From: Aeromicrobium tamlense
GTDB taxonomy: Bacteria; Actinomycetota; Actinomycetes; Propionibacteriales; Nocardioidaceae
Reading direction: 5' to 3'
DNA: 64,000 nt
Assembly: GCF_013408555.1 (NCBI RefSeq)
Contig: NZ_JACBZN010000001.1
Coordinates: forward strand, 1,240,001-1,304,000
Both the position numbers and the translations under genes were made by a program. Position 1 is the first letter of the stretch. The number at the start of each line of letters is the position of its first letter. This document shows positions 24,310 to 31,444 of this stretch, piece by piece. The notes under the pieces were generated by a model that was given only the letters and a program-made list of their open reading frames with translations, searched no databases and was not told the origin of the DNA.

Positions 24310-25029
24310 TCAGCGACCCGAGAGCACGCAGAACTCGTTCCCGTCCGGGTCGCGCATGACGACCCAGCTGACCTGACCCTGACCGATGTCCGTGCGGGTC
24401 GCGCCGAGCGCCTCGAGCCGGGCGACCTCCTCGGCCTGGTCGCCACGCGGCCGCAGGTCGAAGTGCCAGCGGTTCTTGGCGGGCTTCTCGATCAGGGGAG
24501 GACCGCCCCAGGTCACCTTCGTGCCCCCGTGCGGCGACTGGATCGCGGTCTCCTCGTCCTGGTCCCACACGAGCGGCCAGTCGAGCGCCTGCTGCCAGAA
24601 CAGGCCGACCTCACGCGTGCCGTCGCACGAGAGCGCGCCGATCGTGCCGCAGCCCGCCAGGAACCTGTTGCCGGGCTCGATGACGCAGAACTCGTTGCCC
24701 TCCGGGTCCTGCAGGACGACGTGCTCGGCGTCGGCCCCCTGACCGACGTCGAGGTGACTCGCGCCGAGCTCGAGCGCCCGTGCCACGGTGGCCTCCTGCG
24801 CGTCGGCGGACTCGCTGGTGAGGTCGAAGTGCATCCGGTTGGGGAGCGTCTTGGGATGCCGTGTCGGCTCGATGTCGATCGCGAAGCCGGCGCCGTCGAC
24901 TGCCGCGAGCGTGATGACGCCGTCGTCGTCCGTGCCGGTGATCTCACGGTCCAGCAGCGCGCTCCAGAACCGGGCGAGGCGCTCAGGATCGTTCGCGTCG
25001 ATGACCAGGGCTTCCCATTGGCTGCTCAT
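24310..25029 (-). CDS. Tandem VOC (glyoxalase-like) protein
   Basis: This 239-residue protein contains two glyoxalase/bleomycin-resistance halves, about 1-120 and 125-238, each ending in a DPEGNEFCV or DPDGNEFCV strand with the Glu that normally binds metal. The His of MHFDLT and WHFDLRP are the matching ligands. Substrate unknown. TAGCGT lies 6 nt before the ATG at 25029, a leaderless-type promoter that overlaps the promoter of the divergent single-VOC gene only 18 bp away. Confidence 0.85.
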   Translation of the reverse strand: MSSQWEALVIDANDPERLARFWSALLDREITGTDDDGVITLAAVDGAGFAIDIEPTRHPKTLPNRMHFDLTSESADAQEATVARALELGASHLDVGQGADAEHVVLQDPEGNEFCVIEPGNRFLAGCGTIGALSCDGTREVGLFWQQALDWPLVWDQDEETAIQSPHGGTKVTWGGPPLIEKPAKNRWHFDLRPRGDQAEEVARLEALGATRTDIGQGQVSWVVMRDPDGNEFCVLSGR

Positions 25030-25035
25030 CCACCC

Positions 25036-25041
25036 ACGCTA
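25036..25041 (-). promoter_or_regulatory. -10 hexamer for the tandem VOC gene
   Basis: TAGCGT on the minus strand lies 6 nt from the ATG at 25029. Only 18 bp separate this start from the divergent ATG at 25048, so two back-to-back leaderless promoters must share this stretch. Confidence 0.45.
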
Positions 25042-25047
25042 GTACGC

Positions 25048-25446
25048 ATGAGTGCCCACAGCGTCGTCGTCGGACTGCCGATCGCGGACCGCCGCACGTC
25101 ACGTGACTTCTACCGCGACGTCCTGGGGCTCGAGGCCCCGGGCGAGCCCGCCGAGGACGGGGTGCCCGAGCCGCTGCAGCTCCGCCTGTCGGACGGCCTC
25201 AGCGTGATGCTGGTGCCGACGGGCGGCTTCGGCTGGGCGATCGGCGGGCGAGCGCTGACGCCCGCGGGACACCACGAGTGCGTCCTCACGCTGGCCGCGT
25301 CGTCGACGGCCGAGGTGGACGCGCTGCTGGAGCGTGCCCGTGCCGCCGGCGCGGAGATCGTCGTCGAGGCGGGACAGCAGCCGTGGGGCTACACGGGCAC
25401 GTTCGCCGATCCCGACGGCCACCTGTGGTCCGCGACGACCGCGTGA
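25048..25446 (+). CDS. VOC-family protein
   Basis: This 132-residue single glyoxalase-fold protein begins with SVVVGLPIADRRTSRDFYRDVLGL and ends with TGTFADPDGHLWSATT, the usual two beta-alpha-beta-beta-beta modules. Metal ligands are only partly evident. It is divergent from the tandem VOC gene and followed 14 nt later by a GNAT gene. Function unknown. Confidence 0.82.
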   Translation: MSAHSVVVGLPIADRRTSRDFYRDVLGLEAPGEPAEDGVPEPLQLRLSDGLSVMLVPTGGFGWAIGGRALTPAGHHECVLTLAASSTAEVDALLERARAAGAEIVVEAGQQPWGYTGTFADPDGHLWSATTA

Positions 25447-25460
25447 GGCATCATCGGCCG

Positions 25461-26009
25461 GTGGGCTGCACCGAGGAACCGTGGACGTCGGTCGAGGGTG
25501 CCTCCCACGACCTGAGTCTGGTCCGGGTGCCGCGCGACGTGCTGCGGGCGCTGGGATGCGGTGACCTCGAGTCGGCCGAGCGGCTGTCCGGCATCAAACT
25601 CACGACGTACATCGGAGGTCCGGACTGCCGCTGGCTGTGGGCGCTGCGTGCCGATCAGATCGCGCGGACGCCCGCCGATCACGTCTGGGTCACGCGGCTG
25701 GTGGTCGACCAGCGCACCGGCGCCGTCGTCGGCCTGGCGGGCTTCCACGGCGCGCCGGACGAGCGCGGCATGGTCGAGCTCGGGTACCGGATCGATCCGG
25801 ACCGTCGACGCCTCGGCCACGCACGGGCGGCACTGGAGATCATCCTGGACGTCGCCCGAGGCGATCCACGCGTCGCCGTCGTGCGCGCCACCGTCAGCCC
25901 GGACAACCGGCCGTCGCGTGCGCTGCTCGACCAGTACGGCTTCGTCGAGGTCGGCGAGCAGTGGGACGAGGAGGACGGCCTCGAGACGATCCTGGAGATC
26001 CCGGCCTGA
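25461..26009 (+). CDS. GNAT acetyltransferase
   Basis: This 182-residue N-acetyltransferase has a GYRIDPDRRRLGHARAALE acetyl-CoA loop, in which the usual Gly after the Arg pair is replaced by Leu-Gly, and VSPDNRPSRALLDQYGF near the C-terminus. The GTG start at 25461 follows CATCAT at 6 nt and lacks a ribosome-binding site. Substrate unknown. It is the last plus-strand gene before the dif-like site, and its stop lies 1 nt before the large hairpin around that site. Confidence 0.8.
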   Translation: MGCTEEPWTSVEGASHDLSLVRVPRDVLRALGCGDLESAERLSGIKLTTYIGGPDCRWLWALRADQIARTPADHVWVTRLVVDQRTGAVVGLAGFHGAPDERGMVELGYRIDPDRRRLGHARAALEIILDVARGDPRVAVVRATVSPDNRPSRALLDQYGFVEVGEQWDEEDGLETILEIPA

Positions 26010-26010
26010 C

Positions 26011-26089
26011 GCCCCTCTCGGCCCGCCTGCGCCATTGTCCGATAATGCACATTATGTCAATTACGTACGACGGGCGCGCCGAGAGGGGC
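26011..26089. terminator. Long inverted repeat enclosing the dif-like site, probable two-way terminator
   Basis: Arms 26011-26027 and 26073-26089 (GCCCCTCTCGGC core) match at 16 of 17 positions and enclose a 45-nt AT-richer loop. The repeat sits exactly between two convergent genes, so it can stop transcription from both sides. A second stem, GGGGCTC (26085-26091) with GAGCCCC (26096-26102), partly overlaps the right arm. Confidence 0.6.
26035..26062. other. dif: Chromosome-dimer resolution site (dif) candidate
   Basis: The 28 bp have the XerC/XerD layout: left arm TTGTCCGATAA, 6-bp centre TGCACA, right arm TTATGTCAATT. This agrees with the actinobacterial dif consensus and with the E. coli right arm TTATGTTAAAT. 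It lies between convergent genes in the loop of an inverted repeat. It marks the likely replication terminus. No xerC or xerD gene is in the window. Confidence 0.85.
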
Positions 26090-26108
26090 TCCCCTGAGCC
26101 CCGATGCC

Positions 26109-26678
26109 TCACCGTGCTCGCGTGTACTCCTCGATGACGAGCCCGGAGCCGAATCGCCGCGTGTCCACGAGCTCGAACGGCAGGATCGACGCCTCGGTCG
26201 AGCCGAACAGCCCGATGCCGGCGCCCAGGACGATCGGATACCGCTTGAGGATCAGGCGGTCGATCTCCGGCAGCAGCGATCCGGCCAGCTCGCCACCGCC
26301 GCACAGGTAGATGCCCAGGCCGTCCTCCTGCTTGAGCTCGCGCACGGTCGCCACGGCGTCGGCCGTGTAGGTGACGCCGTCCGGAGCCGGGTCGCCCGAT
26401 CGGGTCGCCACGAACTCGCGCAGGTGGGCGTACGGCCGCTCGACGCCCTCGTCGAGAGCGATGCGGTAGCTCCTGCTCCCCTGGATCACCGTGTCGAACC
26501 GCGTCCGTGGCGGCTCGATGCCGAGCCCGTCCAGGAACTGCGTCGGCACGGCGTCCGCGAAGTCGCTGGTCAGGACCGCGGCATGGTCGCCCGTGACGGG
26601 AAAGGCGCCGAACGCACCGTCGGGCTCCGCGATGAGACCGTCGATCGAGACGGCGACGTAGTAGACGAGCTCGCGCAT
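26109..26678 (-). CDS. Dihydrofolate reductase-family (RibD C-terminal-like) protein
   Basis: This 189-residue protein has the dihydrofolate reductase fold of the RibD C-terminal/YyaP group: YYVAVSIDGLIAEPDG at the N-terminus, GSRSYRIAL, and the IYLCGGGELAGSLLP nucleotide-binding loop. An NADPH-dependent reductase is likely, with unknown substrate; it is not a canonical DHFR. The ATG at 26678 was chosen because GGAG lies 6 nt upstream; ATG at 26690 is possible. It is divergent from a TetR gene and its promoter region contains two matching operators. Confidence 0.82.
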   Translation of the reverse strand: MRELVYYVAVSIDGLIAEPDGAFGAFPVTGDHAAVLTSDFADAVPTQFLDGLGIEPPRTRFDTVIQGSRSYRIALDEGVERPYAHLREFVATRSGDPAPDGVTYTADAVATVRELKQEDGLGIYLCGGGELAGSLLPEIDRLILKRYPIVLGAGIGLFGSTEASILPFELVDTRRFGSGLVIEEYTRAR

Positions 26679-26691
26679 GACCTTCTCCATT

Positions 26692-26709
26692 CACTACAGA
26701 TGTTGTGAT
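26692..26709. promoter_or_regulatory. TetR operator 1
   Basis: TCACTACA and TGTTGTGA flank GA; the arms match at 7 of 8 positions. Spacer and core are the same as in operator 2, and the site lies just before the reductase start. Confidence 0.6.
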
Positions 26710-26718
26710 CGGGAACGT

Positions 26719-26738
26719 ATCACGACAGATGTCGTGAT
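26719..26738. promoter_or_regulatory. TetR operator 2
   Basis: ATCACGACA and TGTCGTGAT are perfect 9-bp arms around GA. It lies just upstream of the TACCCT -10 hexamer (26744-26749) of the TetR gene, so binding would block both divergent promoters. Confidence 0.7.
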
Positions 26739-26755
26739 TGCGATACCCTGCTGCC

Positions 26756-27325
26756 ATGGTCCGCAATCCCGAGCGCCGCGTCCGGCTCGCCGACGCCGCC
26801 GTGCGCGTCCTCGCTCGGCAGGGCTCCCGAGGCCTCACCCACCGGGCGATCGACGACGAGGCCGGCGTCCCGAAGGGCACGGCCTCGAACTACTTCTCCT
26901 CGCGTGAGGAGATCATCGACGCGATCCTCGCGCGCATCGGCGAGCGGCTCACCCCGGACCCCGCCGTGCATGCCGAGCTCGCGCGGCGCTCCCCCGGTGT
27001 CGACCTCTTCACCGACTACCTGCGCGACATCGTGCATCGGCTGACGTCCGACCCGGACTCCACGATCGCCCTGTTCGAGCTGCGCCTGGAGGCCACGCGC
27101 CGGCCGCACGTCGCCGCGGCGCTCGCCGAGTGGCGACGGGGAGGACTGGCCGCCGACGTCGAGTTCAACGCGTCGATGGGACTGCCCGGCGACGCCGCGG
27201 ACATCGCCCTGTTCCACTACGCGATCGACGGCCTGGTGCTCGACCGGCTGACCGTCCCGCTCGACGAGCAGGCTGACGTCGACGCCCTCGTCGCGACGCT
27301 CGTTCGGCGGATCCTCGGCGACTAG
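26756..27325 (+). CDS. TetR-family transcriptional repressor
   Basis: This 189-residue repressor has an N-terminal helix-turn-helix (LADAAVRVLARQGSRGLTHR, then AGVPKGTASNYFSSREEI) and a ligand-binding domain of the TetR C-terminal type. It is divergent from the reductase gene with two dyads between them, so it probably controls itself and the reductase in response to a small molecule. The ATG at 26756 is preceded by TACCCT at 6 nt and no Shine-Dalgarno sequence, indicating a leaderless transcript. Confidence 0.9.
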   Translation: MVRNPERRVRLADAAVRVLARQGSRGLTHRAIDDEAGVPKGTASNYFSSREEIIDAILARIGERLTPDPAVHAELARRSPGVDLFTDYLRDIVHRLTSDPDSTIALFELRLEATRRPHVAAALAEWRRGGLAADVEFNASMGLPGDAADIALFHYAIDGLVLDRLTVPLDEQADVDALVATLVRRILGD

Positions 27326-27380
27326 TGGGAGCCTGCCTTCCCTCCCCTGTCCTCGCCGGGCCGGGTGGTCGCGAACGCCC

Positions 27381-27386
27381 TAGGCT
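27381..27386 (+). promoter_or_regulatory. -10 hexamer for a leaderless DUF1206 transcript
   Basis: TAGGCT stands 7 nt before the ATG at 27394, without a Shine-Dalgarno sequence. It supports that ATG over an earlier in-frame start at 27325. Confidence 0.45.
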
Positions 27387-27393
27387 CGGCCTC

Positions 27394-28212
27394 ATGGCGA
27401 CACGTTCGGCGAAGTCCGCGGCACGCGCGGTCGACGACCATCCGGCTCTCGACCAGGTGGCCCGCATCGGCCTGGTCGCGTTCGGCGTGGTCCACCTGGT
27501 GATGGGCTGGCTGGCCATCCGGCTCGCGTTCGGCGACAGCGGCGGCGAGGCGGACAGCGGCGGTGCGGTCCGCGAGCTCGCGCAGCAGCCGTTCGGCGGT
27601 CCCATCGTGTGGGCCGTCGGCATCGGCATGGTGATGCTCGCGGTCTGGCAGGCCATCGAGGCCGCCGTCGGCCACCGCCGCGACGACGGCGCGAAGCGCC
27701 TCCGGAAGCGGCTGATCAGCCTGGGCAAGGTCATCCTCTACGGCGCGATCGCCGCGACGGCGTTCAAGGTGGTCACCGGCTCGAGCTCCTCCGGTCGGGA
27801 CGGGACGACGTCTTTCAGCGCCGAGCTCATGGACCTGCCCGGTGGCCAGGTGCTGGTCGGCCTGGTGGCCCTCGGCATCGCCGCCGTGGGCGTCTACCTG
27901 GTCTACAAGGGCCTCACCGAGCGCTTCCTCAAGGACATCGAGGTCGGGGGCGCCAGCGGACGCGTGGGCTCGGCCTACGTGTGGCTCGGCAAGGTCGGCT
28001 ACGTCGCCAAGGGTGCCGCGGTCCTCGGCGTCGCCGCGCTCTTCGGCTATGCGGCGGTCACCCACGAGCCCGACAAGTCCGGCGGCATCGACGAGGCGCT
28101 GCGCACCGTGCTGGACCAGCCCTTCGGTCCCGTCCTCACGGGGTTGGTGGGCGCCGGCTTCGTGGCCTTCGGGCTGTTCTGCTTCGCCTGGGCCCGCCAC
28201 ATCAACCGTTGA
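27394..28212 (+). CDS. DUF1206 membrane protein
   Basis: This 272-residue protein has six hydrophobic segments arranged as three two-helix repeats of about 80 residues, each starting with a pattern like ARIGLVAFGVVHLVMGWLA, GKVILYGAIAATAFKVV or GKVGYVAKGAAVLGVAAL. That internal repeat is the DUF1206 architecture. The N-terminus has basic and Ala-rich residues inside the cell. Function is unknown. It stands alone between the TetR gene and a small hypothetical protein. Confidence 0.85.
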   Translation: MATRSAKSAARAVDDHPALDQVARIGLVAFGVVHLVMGWLAIRLAFGDSGGEADSGGAVRELAQQPFGGPIVWAVGIGMVMLAVWQAIEAAVGHRRDDGAKRLRKRLISLGKVILYGAIAATAFKVVTGSSSSGRDGTTSFSAELMDLPGGQVLVGLVALGIAAVGVYLVYKGLTERFLKDIEVGGASGRVGSAYVWLGKVGYVAKGAAVLGVAALFGYAAVTHEPDKSGGIDEALRTVLDQPFGPVLTGLVGAGFVAFGLFCFAWARHINR

Positions 28213-28248
28213 TCCGGGCCGAACCGGCCGAACGTCGAACACCCGTTC

Positions 28249-28254
28249 TACAGT
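28249..28254 (+). promoter_or_regulatory. -10 hexamer for a leaderless small-protein transcript
   Basis: TACAGT lies 6 nt before the ATG at 28261 with no ribosome-binding site. Its presence supports the small downstream gene being real. Confidence 0.5.
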
Positions 28255-28260
28255 GGTCCC

Positions 28261-28521
28261 ATGGGTCACAACCGGAGGTACGGCGACCGCCTGTCGGCGC
28301 TGGATCCCCCGGCCGTGACTCCCCCGCCGCGCATCCGGCCGCAGCACGTGTGGGTCAACCTCTCCACCGTGCAGCACGCCCCGGCGGTCTACCCGGGCGT
28401 GCTGGTCGAGTGGCGGCCGGTCGTGAAGGGCTGGGAGGCGCTGTGCACCTGGGCCTCGCCCGACGGCGTCGTGCACACCGGATGGCTGCCCGCGGCGCGC
28501 CTCAAACCGGCCTCCGGGTGA
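28261..28521 (+). CDS. Small hypothetical protein
   Basis: This 86-residue soluble protein is not recognised. It has a Pro-rich stretch (DPPAVTPPPRIRP), then HVWVNLSTVQHAPAVYPGV and several Trp residues (WRPVVKGWEALCTWASPDG), which suggests a small beta-rich domain. Codon positions show the strong third-position GC of its neighbours, and a leaderless-type promoter lies in front, so it is probably real. No function is assigned. Confidence 0.65.
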   Translation: MGHNRRYGDRLSALDPPAVTPPPRIRPQHVWVNLSTVQHAPAVYPGVLVEWRPVVKGWEALCTWASPDGVVHTGWLPAARLKPASG

Positions 28522-28557
28522 CGGATCCTGGTGTGAGGATCCGTCCCCGGGGAGCGG

Positions 28558-29088
28558 TCAGCGGCGAACGAGGCGACCCGGGCCGCCCTCGCTGAGTGAG
28601 CCCTCGACGTCGGCGCCGCGCCAGACGAGCAGGTGGCCGACACCGCGCTCGCGGACGCTGCCGTCGATCTCGGCGGCGCGGTAGACGCGGACGTGGCCGC
28701 GGTGCAGCTCGGTGACCGTGCCGTCCACGTCACCACTGACGGTGAGGTTGCCGTGGTCGCGCTCGACGATGTTGCCGTCCACCGAGCCGGAGCGCGTGAC
28801 GGTGACCGAGCCGCGACCCAGCTGGCGGACGTTGCCGTCCACGTCGCCGCGGATCACGATGTTGCCGTGGCGGACGGTGACGTTGCCGTCGACATCGCCG
28901 TTGATGACGAGGTTCCCCTTGCGGATCGTGATGTTGCCGTCGATCTCGCGCCCCTTCTTCACCGTGTAGTCACCCGTGCGGTTGATGGTGCGGTCGCGGT
29001 CGTCATCGTCGTCCGCATGCGCCGCCGCGGGCAGGCCTGCCAGCAGGACGCCGCCGACCAGGGCGAGGGCGAGAGGCTTGGTCTTCAT
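28558..29088 (-). CDS. Secreted beta-solenoid repeat protein
   Basis: This 176-residue protein has a signal peptide at 1-25 (MKTKPLALALVGGVLLAGLPAAAHA) followed by a DDDDDR acidic start. The mature part is about seven repeats of 17-20 residues built on VDGNV-x-GN-V-I-GD, such as INGDVDGNVTVRHGNIVIRGD. Such spaced Asp-Gly-Asn units suit a beta-helix related to polymer-forming (bactofilin-like) or adhesin repeats. It has no cell-wall anchor or membrane tail. The ATG at 29088 follows AAGGAG. It sits divergent to the SigK-linked oxidoreductase, but no SigK-type promoter faces it. Confidence 0.75.
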   Translation of the reverse strand: MKTKPLALALVGGVLLAGLPAAAHADDDDDRDRTINRTGDYTVKKGREIDGNITIRKGNLVINGDVDGNVTVRHGNIVIRGDVDGNVRQLGRGSVTVTRSGSVDGNIVERDHGNLTVSGDVDGTVTELHRGHVRVYRAAEIDGSVRERGVGHLLVWRGADVEGSLSEGGPGRLVRR

Positions 29089-29184
29089 CGTGCGCTCCTT
29101 CGTTCGGTTCGTGGTGTCCCCCATCGTGGCGAGCCGAGGTGAGCCCGAGGTGAACGCACCATGAGACGGCTCTCATGTTCGGAC

Positions 29185-29212
29185 CCATCCGCTCGGCCGT
29201 CGGCGACGAACC
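29185..29212 (+). promoter_or_regulatory. SigK-type promoter of the oxidoreductase gene
   Basis: CCATCC (29185-29190) is followed after 15 nt by ACGAACC (29206-29212). The segment is nearly the same as the one before the fasciclin gene and fits the CCATCC / CCGAATC pattern known for mycobacterial SigK. The -10 element ends 6 nt before the ATG at 29219, so the transcript would be leaderless. Confidence 0.65.
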
Positions 29213-29218
29213 CCTCCC

Positions 29219-30718
29219 ATGAATCGCCACGAAGCCGCCCGCGGCGCCCTCGCCGGACTCGTCTCGGCCCTCGCCGGACTCGCCGCCGGGCACTTGGTGG
29301 GCGCGATCGTCGCACCGGCCGCCTCGCCCGTCCTGGCCGTCGGCAGCGCCGTGATCGACCGGACCCCCACGGCGCTCAAGCAGGCCGCCATCGAGCGGCT
29401 GGGGACGGCTGACAAGCCGGTCCTGCTGGGGACGGTGCTCGTCGCGACGCTGCTCCTGGCCGCGGTCGGGGGCGTCCTGGCGCGGCGCTCCCTCCCCGTG
29501 GGCGCCGCGGTCGTGGTGCTGCTCGTCGCGGCGGCCGGCTGGGCGGCGCTCGCCCGGCCCGCCGCGCGGCCGATCGACGTGCTCCCCGCCCTGGCGACGG
29601 GCGTCGCGGCACTCGCGGCCCTGCGCTGGCTGACCCCTCAGGACGAGGAGCCCGTGGACGGACCCGGACGGCGGCGACTGCTCGTGCGCTCGGGCGTGAT
29701 CGTCGGCGCCGCGCTCGTCGCAGGGACCGCCGGCCAGTGGCTCGTGGCCCGGGCCCGCGACGTCACGAACATCGCGCTCCCCCGTGCCCTGCGCCCGCTC
29801 CCGCCGCTGCCGCGCGGCCTGGAGGCGACCTACCGTGGGATCACGCCGTTCCAGACCGATCGCGACGACTTCTACCGCGTGGACATCAACCTGACGACCC
29901 CCGTCGTGGACCACGAGAGCTGGACGCTGCGGATCGACGGGATGGTCGACCGGCCCTACGAGCTGACCTTCGACGAGCTGCTCGCCCTCCCGCTGATCGA
30001 GTGCGACATCACGCTGACCTGCGTCTCGAACGAGGTCGGCGGGCCGTACGTGGGTGCCGGCCGCTGGCTGGGCGTCCGGGTCTCGGACCTGCTCGAGCGC
30101 GCGGGCGTGCGCTCGGGCGCCGACCAGATCCTGAGCACCGCCGTCGACGGCTTCACCATCAGCACGCCCCTGGCCGCCGCTCAGGACGGCCGCGACATGA
30201 TCGTCGCCGTCGCGCTGAACGGTGAGCCGCTCCCCCGTGACCACGGCTTCCCCGCCCGCCTCGTGACGCCCGGCCTGTACGGCTACGTCGGCGCCACGAA
30301 GTGGCTGACGAGGCTCACCCTCACCACCTACGAGGAGCGCGAGGCGTACTGGACCAAGCGCGACTGGGCCATCGACGGCCCGATCAAGATCTCCTCGCGC
30401 ATCGACACGCCCGCTGCGCTGAAGGAGGTCCAGGCCGGCCGGATCGTCGTGGGCGGCGTCGCCTGGGCGCAGGGCCGCGGTGTCGCGGCAGTCGAGGTGA
30501 GCGTCGACGACGGCGACTGGCAGCGGGCCGAGTTCGGCCCCGACGGCGGCGTCGACTACTGGCGCCAGTGGTACCTGCTGTGGGACGCCGAGCCGGGCCG
30601 TCACACACTCACGGTGCGGGCCCAGGCCTCCGACGGCGAGTACCAGACCGAGGAGCGCGCGACGCCTTTTCCCGACGGTTCCAGTGGTCTGCAGCAGATT
30701 GTGGTGCGCGTCACATGA
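29219..30718 (+). CDS. Membrane-anchored molybdopterin-dependent oxidoreductase (sulfite oxidase/YedY-like)
   Basis: This 499-residue protein has five or so membrane segments in the first 180 residues, then a sulfite-oxidase-fold molybdopterin domain at about 195-400 and an Ig-like dimerisation domain at about 405-498. The Mo-ligating Cys is in LTCVSNEVGG. It probably faces outside the membrane and reduces or oxidises sulfur species; members in SigK regulons are thought to repair oxidised methionine or serve redox stress. The next gene encodes a fasciclin lipoprotein with the same promoter type. The exact substrate is unknown. Confidence 0.88.
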   Translation: MNRHEAARGALAGLVSALAGLAAGHLVGAIVAPAASPVLAVGSAVIDRTPTALKQAAIERLGTADKPVLLGTVLVATLLLAAVGGVLARRSLPVGAAVVVLLVAAAGWAALARPAARPIDVLPALATGVAALAALRWLTPQDEEPVDGPGRRRLLVRSGVIVGAALVAGTAGQWLVARARDVTNIALPRALRPLPPLPRGLEATYRGITPFQTDRDDFYRVDINLTTPVVDHESWTLRIDGMVDRPYELTFDELLALPLIECDITLTCVSNEVGGPYVGAGRWLGVRVSDLLERAGVRSGADQILSTAVDGFTISTPLAAAQDGRDMIVAVALNGEPLPRDHGFPARLVTPGLYGYVGATKWLTRLTLTTYEEREAYWTKRDWAIDGPIKISSRIDTPAALKEVQAGRIVVGGVAWAQGRGVAAVEVSVDDGDWQRAEFGPDGGVDYWRQWYLLWDAEPGRHTLTVRAQASDGEYQTEERATPFPDGSSGLQQIVVRVT

Positions 30719-30724
30719 TTCGAC

Positions 30725-30752
30725 CCATCCGCACGGCCGACCGCGCCGAATC
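30725..30752 (+). promoter_or_regulatory. SigK-type promoter of the fasciclin-sigK-rskA operon
   Basis: CCATCC (30725-30730), 15 nt, then CCGAATC (30746-30752) match the mycobacterial SigK consensus elements exactly. The surrounding GACCCATCCGC and CGGCC are shared with the promoter at 29185. It lies 36 nt before the fasciclin ATG, so sigK would activate its own operon. Confidence 0.75.
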
Positions 30753-30788
30753 ACTGTCAACTTCGTCACCGACCCGAGAGGCACGATC

Positions 30789-31418
30789 ATGAACCGCTTG
30801 CTCCCCCGCCGTACCGCCGCCGCAGCCGCCGCCGTCGTCATGTGCTTCGGACTGGCCGCCTGTGGCAGCGACAGTGGCGACGACGACTCGATGAGCAGCA
30901 ACAGCGAGTCCAGCCCCTCCGCCTCGGCCTCCGAGGACATGATGGACGAGGCCAGCGGCCCGTTCGGCCCCGGCTGCGCCGGCGTGCCGACCGAGGGCGA
31001 GGGCTCCGTCGAGGGCATGGCCGACGACCCGGTCGCCACGGCCGCCTCGAACAACCCGCTGCTGACCACGCTGGTCAAGGCCGTCACGGCCGCCGACCTC
31101 GTGGACACCCTCAACAGCGCCGAGGCCCTCACCGTCTTCGCGCCCACCGACGACGCCTTCGCCAAGATCCCGGCCGACGACCTGAACGCCCTGCTGGCCG
31201 ACAAGGACCAGCTGACGAAGGTGCTGACGCACCACGTCGTCGAGGGCAAGATGACGCCGGACCAGCTCGCCGGCGAGCACGAGACGCTCGCAGGTGACAC
31301 GATCACCGTGGAAGGGTCGGGCGAGGAGTTCACGGTCGGCGACGCCGCCGTCGTCTGCGGCAACGTCGACACCGCGAACGCCAAGGTCTACGTCATCGAC
31401 TCCGTGCTGATGCCCTGA
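30789..31418 (+). CDS. Fasciclin-domain lipoprotein (MPT70/MPT83-like)
   Basis: This 209-residue lipoprotein has a basic N-terminus, a hydrophobic stretch and the lipobox LAAC at about 22-25, followed by a Ser/Asp-rich linker. The fasciclin (FAS1) domain spans about 75-208, with TVFAPTDDAFAKIP and VLTHHVVEGKM as the conserved H1 and H2 motifs. In mycobacteria similar proteins are major SigK targets. The start is the ATG at 30789, because GAGAGG lies before it. Lnt and the usual Lgt/LspA would process it. sigK starts 27 nt downstream. Confidence 0.9.
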   Translation: MNRLLPRRTAAAAAAVVMCFGLAACGSDSGDDDSMSSNSESSPSASASEDMMDEASGPFGPGCAGVPTEGEGSVEGMADDPVATAASNNPLLTTLVKAVTAADLVDTLNSAEALTVFAPTDDAFAKIPADDLNALLADKDQLTKVLTHHVVEGKMTPDQLAGEHETLAGDTITVEGSGEEFTVGDAAVVCGNVDTANAKVYVIDSVLMP

Positions 31419-31444
31419 CCCCGTGAACGATTGAGGCCACTGTC

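Noticed and set aside
28630..28960. Regular DNA repeats that look like a short array
   Set aside because: They are the codons of the VDGN protein repeats, with uneven spacing and no conserved direct repeat plus unique spacer pattern, so not CRISPR.
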